Program-made: the position numbers and the translations under genes
Shown: piece by piece, positions 1 through 5,368 of the stretch
Numbering within the stretch: the stretch's first letter is position 1
How the letters are laid out: the number at the start of each line of letters is the position of its first letter
The notes under the pieces: model-generated
Seen by the model: the letters and a program-made list of their open reading frames with translations, nothing else
Databases searched by the model: none
What the model was told of the DNA's origin: nothing
DNA from: Puniceicoccaceae bacterium
GTDB taxonomy: Bacteria; Verrucomicrobiota; Verrucomicrobiia; Opitutales; Coraliomargaritaceae
Assembly: GCA_003567255.1 (NCBI GenBank)
Contig: PWZW01000138.1
Span: 1 to 7,848, forward strand
Direction of reading: 5' to 3'
DNA length: 7,848 nt

Positions 1-1177
1 CCCGTTTACTGTATCTGAAAGAATATTACAGAAAGTCTGGTGGCAGCAAGCCTTTGCCCCGGGTGGACTCCGCACAATGAGTGGGAAACCCCTGGTCGTG
101 TACCATCCTGGACGTTGGAATAAGCAGGAGGGGCCCGATTTTATTGGAGCCCGACTGGAGATTGACGGTGAGGCTATCGCCGGAGATGTAGAGGTGCACT
201 TCAAACTTGCTGACTGGGTGCAGCACGGGCACGGGGAAGATCCGGCGTTTAAGCACGTGATTCTGCATGCGTTGATGTATCCTGATCCAAGCGGGCGCCG
301 TACGGCCACCACCCTTGAGGGAAGGGCCCCTGAAGTTTTTGTGATGGGGCATTTCCTCAACGAGGATTTAGAGAACTTTGCGAACGATGAGGCGCTGCGG
401 GAAATGGAAACGGCGCTTTCCTCACCGTGGGTCGAGGCGTTTTTGAGATGTCCGCTTGATGAGCGCTTGGCGGCACTTCAAGCGGGTGCGCGGCACCGTT
501 GGGCGCAGAAGCGCAGTTTTGCGGCAAAGCGCTTGGCGAAGACTGACTGGGCCGCTGCCTGTCATCAATGCTTTCTGGAAGTCATGGGCTACCGCCGAAA
601 TCGGGCCCCGATGGGCCGCATCGCCTTGGAACATTCCCTGCGCGATTTTAGCAAGTCCGGCGAGTTCGCCATCGATGAGGTTTATGATAAGCACCGTGAG
701 GAGTGGCGCTTGGCCGGGCTCCGTCCGGCAAACCATCCCAAGCTGCGGCTGAAACAATATCGGCAAATTTGTCAGAACGCGCCGGACTGGCCGGAGCGGG
801 TTAGGCAATGTTTTGAAGCGTGCCTGGACGGTGCCGTGACTGAGGACCTCGCAGCGTTTGCGAAGACCCGTGCCTACCGTCGCAAGTCAGGTATGCGCAA
901 TGTGCGCCAAACCATTGGCAAGGAAATTTTCGGGGGTATGCTCAATGGACCTCGGCTCGACACGCTCATCGTGGACGCCCTGCTACCTTTGCTTGATGCC
1001 TCTGGCTGTGGCGGTGCTGCCACCTGCTGGGAGCATTGGTTTCCGGGAGATACCCCAAACCATCAAAAAGCGTTTCTGCGTGCGGCAGCGCTGGCCGGGG
1101 AAAACACTACATTGGTGCATAGTAACGGGCTGAATCAGGGTGCCATCGAGCTTTTTTTGAAAAGCCAGGCAAGCTAA
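1..1177 (+). CDS. DUF2851 family protein (5' end outside window)
   Basis: The reading frame is open from base 2 to the TAA at 1175-1177, so the true start lies left of the window; the ATG at 77 is internal. The residues before it (ERILQKVWW, then GGLRT and SGKPL) match the opening of DUF2851 proteins, where a short helix precedes a G.PL..I.PG segment. Counting from the first visible codon, the family core is YHPGRWNKQEGPDF (34-47), GDVEVHFKLADW (61-72) and GHGEDPAFKHVILHA (76-90). At least 391 residues are present, close to full family length. The family is common in Bacteroidota and Verrucomicrobiota and has no established function. No signal peptide or membrane segment is visible, so it is probably cytoplasmic. 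The C-terminus stops shortly after NQGAIELF, before the cysteine-containing tail I remember from Bacteroidota members. It converges on the AP2 gene downstream. Confidence 0.85.
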   Translation, partial: PFTVSERILQKVWWQQAFAPGGLRTMSGKPLVVYHPGRWNKQEGPDFIGARLEIDGEAIAGDVEVHFKLADWVQHGHGEDPAFKHVILHALMYPDPSGRRTATTLEGRAPEVFVMGHFLNEDLENFANDEALREMETALSSPWVEAFLRCPLDERLAALQAGARHRWAQKRSFAAKRLAKTDWAAACHQCFLEVMGYRRNRAPMGRIALEHSLRDFSKSGEFAIDEVYDKHREEWRLAGLRPANHPKLRLKQYRQICQNAPDWPERVRQCFEACLDGAVTEDLAAFAKTRAYRRKSGMRNVRQTIGKEIFGGMLNGPRLDTLIVDALLPLLDASGCGGAATCWEHWFPGDTPNHQKAFLRAAALAGENTTLVHSNGLNQGAIELFLKSQAS

Positions 1178-1215
1178 GCCTTGCGCGAGCGTGCGCTTGA
1201 CCGGACTGATCGCAA

Positions 1216-1242
1216 TGCGCCCCTACGGGCAGCGCAGGTTTT
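1216..1242 (+). terminator. Candidate intrinsic terminator after the DUF2851 gene
   Basis: Arms TGCGCCCC-side and GGG-GCGCA-side can pair: TGCGC (1216-1220) with GCGCA (1232-1236), and CCC (1221-1223) with GGG (1227-1229), leaving loop TAC and a CA bulge. GGTTTT follows at 1237-1242. It sits 38 nt after the + strand stop and before the convergent AP2 stop. The T-run is short, so efficiency is uncertain; on the - strand no T-run follows. Confidence 0.35.
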
Positions 1243-1255
1243 CCGGGATTTGGTA

Positions 1256-1834
1256 TTACGCACTGTTACGATCTTTGCGGAGGTGACTCAGTCGACGGTA
1301 AAAAGACTCACCATGTACCAGTTTCATCATTTTTCTGCGATGTTCCACCGCCAAGCGAAAGGCTTTTTTCTCTCCGTACTTTTTAATCGAGAAGGAGGTG
1401 CACTTTTGGACTCCGGGCTTGGGCCGCCAGCTCACGGAAAAACATTCATAGACCGCTCCTTTGGGACCTTTCCGGGATGTGCGGCTGACTCCGATTTCTC
1501 CCGTTTTGTTGCGGGAATCCGAGACCACCACCCGCTGTGGCTTGGTTTCCTTGGGTACCGCTTTGAGGCGCTCTCTTAAATTCTCGTGAAAGGCTTTGGC
1601 GGCTTCGTAGGCCTTGTCCCGACCACCATGCTTTCGGTCACTAAAAAGTTTACTGTAGGTTTTTCCGTTGCGATAAGCTCGAACGAACCAGCCGTGGGTC
1701 GATTTTGAATCGATACGGCTAATACCTTTTTGTGATTTTTCGTTTTTAGCTTCGAGTTCCATTTGATTGATACCAAGCAACCTTTGTTCATTCGACCGAA
1801 GGTGAGGGCCCGTGAGCTCCCGCACTTCAGCCAT
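1256..1834 (-). CDS. Tandem AP2/ERF-like domain protein
   Basis: A small basic protein of 192 aa from the ATG at 1834. An in-frame ATG at 1762 would give 168 aa and begin just before the conserved part; neither start has a well-spaced ribosome binding site. Module 1 (about 37-90) reads GISRID, then THGWFVRAYRNGK, then FSDRKHGG and an Ala/Lys-rich helix. Module 2 (about 114-170) reads GVSRTS, FSVSW, SFSIKKYGEKKAF and a second helix. This strand-strand-strand-helix pattern with G[IV]SR, a central Trp and K-rich strands is typical of AP2-type DNA-binding modules in bacterial and phage proteins. I see no HNH or integrase partner, so it may act as a stand-alone DNA-binding protein or regulator; this is inference. 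Hand-counted G+C in parts of the gene is 42-48%, below its neighbours, which suggests acquisition by transfer. Its targets cannot be read from the sequence. Confidence 0.75.
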   Translation of the reverse strand: MAEVRELTGPHLRSNEQRLLGINQMELEAKNEKSQKGISRIDSKSTHGWFVRAYRNGKTYSKLFSDRKHGGRDKAYEAAKAFHENLRERLKAVPKETKPQRVVVSDSRNKTGEIGVSRTSRKGPKGAVYECFSVSWRPKPGVQKCTSFSIKKYGEKKAFRLAVEHRRKMMKLVHGESFYRRLSHLRKDRNSA

Positions 1835-1993
1835 CCTTTGGTTAAGCTTATGAAGTGGGTAATCCGAAGATTTTCAAATGCTTGGAAACTTTTCCCAACA
1901 CCTATGGTTGAGATATCCACAGATACGCATCCAGCGAAACGGGCAATACCCTGACGGCGCTCTGCGCCTAACTGGCCAGAGCAGGTCTTGAAA
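1835..1993. other. Intergenic stretch between hmuV stop and AP2 gene
   Basis: These 159 nt follow the hmuV stop and precede the AP2 start, both on the - strand. A perfect 5-bp stem, GGCGC-AGA-GCGCC on the - strand (1956-1968), lies about 25 nt past the hmuV stop but lacks a T-run, so it is at best a weak terminator. The AP2-proximal half is A+T-rich and holds the possible promoter. I see no RNA gene or convincing additional ORF. Confidence 0.4.
1870..1898 (-). promoter_or_regulatory. Possible promoter of the AP2 gene
   Basis: Read on the - strand, TTGGGA (1893-1898) and GAAAAT (1870-1875) are separated by 17 nt; each matches 4 of 6 sigma-70 consensus positions. Transcription would start near 1863, about 30 nt before the ATG at 1834. 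The flanking region is A+T-rich. Matches this weak occur by chance, and the sigma preferences of this organism are unknown. Confidence 0.2.
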
Positions 1994-2809
1994 CTACGGA
2001 CTAAGCAGTGATGGTTCCCCTTGATTGATCCCCATCGGCAAGTGCGCGTATGGCGGCAGCTGTGCCCCTCGGTTCAGTAACTGAACTTTCACTTCAAAGA
2101 CAGTTTCGAGAATGTCCCCGGTGAAGACGCTGTCGACCGGTCCGCTTGCCACGACCACGCCTTTCTTTAGAAAAATGAGTTCATCCGCGATCTCTGCAGC
2201 AACGTTTAGGTCGTGGAGTGCGAGGATGCAGGTCTGGCCTTGCCGTGCGCGTGCATGGATGGCTTGAAGGACGGCCTGCTGATGTTTGAGGTCGAGGCCG
2301 TTCAAGGGTTCGTCCAGCAGGAGCAATCCGTCTTGTCCACGCTTTAGATGCGCCAGTTGAAACAAAACCCGGGCAAGTTGGACGCGTTGCTGCTCACCTC
2401 CGGAAAGGCTGGTGTAGCTGCGTTGGGCGAGTGCTTCCAGGGCAAAGGTACTCAAGAGCCGTGCTTTGGCGTTTTGTGCGTCCTCCATCGAAAGGGGCGT
2501 ACCCTCGACCTGTCCAAGCTTGAGGACCTCGGCAACGCTCATCGGAAAACTCAGGGCATGACTTTGGGGAAGGTAGGCCCTGACCGCGGCGAGGGCGCTG
2601 TTGGACCACGCGCGGAGGGACTGTCCCGCGAGCGTAATATCTCCGGTACTGGGGGGCAGCAGGCCAGCGAGTAGACGGATGAGCGTGGATTTGCCCGCGC
2701 CGTTCGGCCCTGCCAATACCGTAACCTTACCCTGCGCGAAGCTTTGGGTGAACTCATGGATCAGTGTTTGCTTACCCGTTCGGTAGCCTACCTTTTGGGT
2801 CTTGATCAT
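1994..2809 (-). CDS. hmuV: Heme-type ABC importer ATP-binding protein
   Basis: A 271-aa ATPase subunit that would power uptake of heme or a related iron/cobalt chelate through the adjacent permease at the inner membrane. Motifs in order: Walker A GPNGAGKST (34-42), Q-loop YLPQ (Q82) followed by LSFPMSVAEVLKLG, signature LSGGEQQR (135-142), Walker B LLLLDEP (162-168), D-loop GLD (171-173) and switch His in ALHD (H199). The LPQ..LSFP..V.EV..LG and SGGEQQRVQLARVL pattern is characteristic of HmuV among FecE/BtuD-type ATPases. The ATG at 2809 overlaps the permease stop (ATGA, 4 nt), indicating translational coupling. The frame is open further upstream to 3016, but that extension is Arg/Pro-rich and antisense-like over the permease codons, so I reject it. 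The substrate (heme versus cobalamin or siderophore) cannot be fixed without a binding protein. Confidence 0.88.
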   Translation of the reverse strand: MIKTQKVGYRTGKQTLIHEFTQSFAQGKVTVLAGPNGAGKSTLIRLLAGLLPPSTGDITLAGQSLRAWSNSALAAVRAYLPQSHALSFPMSVAEVLKLGQVEGTPLSMEDAQNAKARLLSTFALEALAQRSYTSLSGGEQQRVQLARVLFQLAHLKRGQDGLLLLDEPLNGLDLKHQQAVLQAIHARARQGQTCILALHDLNVAAEIADELIFLKKGVVVASGPVDSVFTGDILETVFEVKVQLLNRGAQLPPYAHLPMGINQGEPSLLSP

Positions 2810-3906
2810 AGCGGGAGGTGCAGGCGTCGACGTTCGTAAACGAGGAGGGCAAGGAAGAAGGGTGCACCGAGGAGCGCCGTGAGGATTCCGGTGGGGAGCT
2901 CGGCTGCGCCGAGGAGGGTGCGCGCGGCCAGGTCGGTGCCCGCGAGGAGCAGCCCTCCGGCGAGGGCAGAGGTCGGCAGCAAATACCGGTGATCCGTGCC
3001 GACAATGATACGACAAATGTGAGGAACCACCAAACCGACAAACCCAATCGTACCCGTAAGGGCCACGGCGGCGCCCACCCCCAGGCCACTTCCGAGGAAA
3101 ACAATCCGCTTCACACGTTGGGGCTGTACGCCGAGGGTCTGGGCGGTTTCCTCACCGAGAAGTAGGGCATTGAGTGCCTTGGCCTGCGTACAGAGGAGGA
3201 GGATTGCGCCGAGCAGGACAGGGATTGCCAAGTAAACGCTTGCCGAAGGTGCGCGCGAAAGGCTACCCAGCGTCCAAAACGCGAGATCCCGAATCTGCTC
3301 CAGTCCGGAACTAAAAACGAAGACACCGATGAGCGCCCCGGCAAAGGTATTTACCGCGATCCCACAGAGCAGCATAGCCGGTACACTGGGACCCTGTTCG
3401 GTTCGGGAGAGGCTGTAGATTAAAACCGTGGTCCCGACCGCTCCAATCGCGGCACCTGCCATAGTGGCATATATGCCGGATAAAAAGGTGACCCCCCCCG
3501 CCAAAAAACCGCCACTGAGGGCGATCACCGCACCTGCGCCAACCGCACCTCCGGCGGAGACCCCAATCAGCCCCGGATCCGCCAAGGGGTTGCGAAAAAG
3601 CCCTTGGAGCGCACCTCCCGCGGTCGCCAAAACCGCCCCCGTGAGCAAGCCCAGCACAAGCCGGGGTAGGCGGACCTCCCGAACGATCATCGTCTCCACC
3701 TCACTGGCTTCGGGGAGGCCCACGCTTGTCACACTGTTTCCGAGGAGGGCAGAGGGTAGGACACTCGGGCTAATGGAAATGACGCCAGAAGCCAGTGCGA
3801 GCAGAGCGCAGAAAATGGTACCGAGGACGAGTAAGCCCGGGACCGCGCGTCTTTTTGATGGAGAGAGCGGAAACACCCCTAGATCTATAATGCGCCTGAT
3901 TCGCAT
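2806..3906 (-). CDS. hmuU: Heme-type ABC importer permease (FecCD/BtuC family)
   Basis: A 366-aa inner-membrane permease, partner of the ATPase that overlaps its stop codon. It is strongly hydrophobic, with about ten membrane segments expected for the family; the first runs from about residue 24 to 45. Diagnostic segments are VRLPRLVLGLLTGA (78-91), LFRNPLADPGLIGVSAGGA (103-121), the cytoplasmic coupling region GEETAQTLGV (251-260), GTIGFVGLVVPH (285-296) and ELPTGILTALLGAPFF (336-351). RNPLADPGLIGVS resembles heme permeases more than BtuC or FhuB. I start at the ATG at 3906, with a GAG 7 nt before it; a TTG at 3918 would add four residues. The gene begins 52 nt after the DUF2256 stop in the same direction, so read-through from the photolyase genes is possible. 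No periplasmic binding protein or TonB receptor gene lies on either side. Confidence 0.88.
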   Translation of the reverse strand: MRIRRIIDLGVFPLSPSKRRAVPGLLVLGTIFCALLALASGVISISPSVLPSALLGNSVTSVGLPEASEVETMIVREVRLPRLVLGLLTGAVLATAGGALQGLFRNPLADPGLIGVSAGGAVGAGAVIALSGGFLAGGVTFLSGIYATMAGAAIGAVGTTVLIYSLSRTEQGPSVPAMLLCGIAVNTFAGALIGVFVFSSGLEQIRDLAFWTLGSLSRAPSASVYLAIPVLLGAILLLCTQAKALNALLLGEETAQTLGVQPQRVKRIVFLGSGLGVGAAVALTGTIGFVGLVVPHICRIIVGTDHRYLLPTSALAGGLLLAGTDLAARTLLGAAELPTGILTALLGAPFFLALLVYERRRLHLPL

Positions 3907-3958
3907 CTGTCGACTCAAGATAGCAGCGGTCCCTTTGGTCGGCGCGCCCGGTTTTTGA

Positions 3959-4111
3959 TTAATGACCGGCCTTACGTACCCGGCGACATCGTTCCGAACA
4001 ATAGACCACGGCTTCCCAATCCTTCGCCCATTTTTTGCGCCAAGCGAAAGGCCGCTGGCAGACCGGACAGATTTTCTCCGGGAGATGGGCTTTTTTCACA
4101 CCACGTGGCAT
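3959..4111 (-). CDS. DUF2256 small zinc-ribbon-like protein
   Basis: A 50-aa protein, ATG at 4111 to TAA at 3959-3961, short enough to be missed by length filters. It reads MPRGVKKAHLPEK, then CPVC (15-18), QRPFAWRKKW, DWEAVVYCSERC (Cys38 and Cys42) and a basic end RRVRKAGH. The two Cys pairs, the PF.WRKKW centre and YCSERCRR match DUF2256 (COG4338) closely. Four cysteines in this spacing suggest bound zinc and the basic tail suggests contact with nucleic acid; neither is proven. The family is often found beside, or fused near, photolyase/cryptochrome genes, and here it follows the FAD-domain photolyase by only 6 nt, so the two are very likely co-transcribed. The ribosome binding site is weak, consistent with coupling to the upstream gene. 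Confidence 0.9.
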   Translation of the reverse strand: MPRGVKKAHLPEKICPVCQRPFAWRKKWAKDWEAVVYCSERCRRVRKAGH

Positions 4112-4117
4112 CGGCTT

Positions 4118-5344
4118 TTAGCAGAGTTCCCCAAGGAGCGCAGGGAGTTTGCTCTTGAATTTGAAGAAACCAGCCCTGGCATGCGGCCAGAGGGCGGTGT
4201 CCCAGGCCCGGCGAGCAAAATGGATCGGTTGTTCAGGGTGTGTCTTGTGGTAATCCTCCAAAAGAGATTTCCAAGGGCCGGTCGCGGGCGCCATCACCAA
4301 GATGCCATTGAGTTTATTTTGCGCGTACCAGGCATGCAAAGCTGCCCGCCAATCGGATGACCCCAGAGGGGTGTAAGCGGCGTTAAAGTGTTTGGCGGCA
4401 CGTGCACCCGCGTCCTCCAGAGCCTTGGTGTTGAATGCACTGACGGCCTGCGATAGGCGGTGAGTCTCAGCGAGCTCACTTGGCCATCCACCAGCGATCG
4501 CTTGGATCGCATGCGCTGCCAGCGGGCTGTTTTCAAGATAGAGATCATCACCGAGGATCAACAGGCCGAGCCGTTTGTCGCTTTTTACGGGTGGTAGTGG
4601 TTCCAGTGGCGCGGGTCCGTCCTTCGCCGGGGGGTGTGGTGGACCCTCCATCGGTTCCGCATCCTCGTTCAGTTGTCCGGAGGGTTCGAAGCGACCGTTG
4701 GTGAAGCGGGCAATATTTCCACTGCGGGCGATGTAATGTTTACCGAGCGTCTGGAGCCCTGCCACCCAGCGCCAACTTAGGGTGTTGGATGCCGCATCAC
4801 CATCCAGCAAATGGCGGTAAAAAAAGTCTGCACCCAACTGCCACGGGAGCTTAAGGGTGAAAATCCAAATGGAGGCGAACCACATGCGGCTGTGGTTGTG
4901 AAGATAGTTATTTTGGACCAATTCTTTCGCCCAATGATCAAAGCACTCGATCCCGGTTTTCCCTTCCTCCGCAGCGCTCAGGGTACGTCCGCGGACGCTT
5001 TCGGGCGCGTAGGTTTCCTTGAGCGTCCCGAGCTCGTCCAAATATTGCGCCCATACCGACGGCCTTAATTCGAGCCAGCCCTTCCAATAAGTTCGCCAGG
5101 CGACTTCTTGGACAAACTTTTCGACCTTGGAGGGTGAGCATGCCTCTCTCGCCGCGCTCACCACTTCCGCCTCGGTGATGAGGCGCCTCCCGATGTATGG
5201 GCTGAGCCGTGACACTTGCGGATGTCCTGGCTCATCGAAGTTACGGTTTTCTGCATAGGCTCCCGCTTTGGGAAGAAAGTCTGCGAGCTGACGAAGCGCG
5301 CCAGCTCGGGTGGGCTCGTCAAGGTGGATATCTGTAATGTTCAT
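4118..5344 (-). CDS. NewPHL-type photolyase, FAD domain first
   Basis: A 408-aa flavoprotein of the photolyase/cryptochrome superfamily without the N-terminal antenna domain. The FAD-binding helical domain comes first: SRLSPYIGRR (45-54), EVAWRTYWKGWLE (80-92), NNYLHNHSRMW (145-155) and LLDGDAASNTLSWRWVAG (179-196). Aligned by hand to E. coli photolyase, Asn150 matches the flavin-contacting Asn378, Trp191 the electron donor Trp382 and Trp193 the lesion-side Trp384. A Pro/acid-rich linker (about 222-255) leads to a C-terminal alpha/beta domain starting GLLILGDDLYLE (260-271) and ending RRAWDTALWPHARAGFFKFK (378-397). This inverted order is the hallmark of the NewPHL group, characterised members of which repair cyclobutane pyrimidine dimers in single-stranded DNA. 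The reaction here is inferred from that. The ATG at 5344 lies 24 nt after the upstream photolyase stop; the stop lies 6 nt before DUF2256. Confidence 0.85.
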   Translation of the reverse strand: MNITDIHLDEPTRAGALRQLADFLPKAGAYAENRNFDEPGHPQVSRLSPYIGRRLITEAEVVSAAREACSPSKVEKFVQEVAWRTYWKGWLELRPSVWAQYLDELGTLKETYAPESVRGRTLSAAEEGKTGIECFDHWAKELVQNNYLHNHSRMWFASIWIFTLKLPWQLGADFFYRHLLDGDAASNTLSWRWVAGLQTLGKHYIARSGNIARFTNGRFEPSGQLNEDAEPMEGPPHPPAKDGPAPLEPLPPVKSDKRLGLLILGDDLYLENSPLAAHAIQAIAGGWPSELAETHRLSQAVSAFNTKALEDAGARAAKHFNAAYTPLGSSDWRAALHAWYAQNKLNGILVMAPATGPWKSLLEDYHKTHPEQPIHFARRAWDTALWPHARAGFFKFKSKLPALLGELC

Positions 5345-5368
5345 AACTGCGATGTACTTCAGTTGCGT

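Noticed and set aside
1181..1579. 132-codon open frame on the + strand
   Set aside because: It is antisense to the AP2 gene, whose two modules are recognisable; its own translation shows no family motif.
1699..1713. Perfect 6-bp inverted repeat TCGATT-TTG-AATCGA
   Set aside because: It lies within conserved AP2 codons (SRIDSKS region) and is short enough to be chance.
1576..1920. 114-codon open frame overlapping the AP2 start on the - strand
   Set aside because: It runs in another frame over the AP2 module 1 codons and shows no domain. A frameshift in the AP2 gene is not needed, as both modules are in one frame.
2810..3016. N-terminal extension of the HmuV frame by 69 residues
   Set aside because: It lies wholly inside the permease coding sequence, is Arg/Pro-rich with no family match, and the ATG at 2809 gives a normal ATGA overlap and family-length protein.
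3941..3949. GGCGCGCC palindrome between DUF2256 and hmuU as a terminator
   Set aside because: The palindrome has no loop or T-run on the - strand, so it does not form a typical terminator for the upstream genes.
3428..3958. 176-codon Ala/Pro-rich open frame on the + strand
   Set aside because: It is the antisense of a hydrophobic permease gene, which commonly yields such low-complexity open frames.
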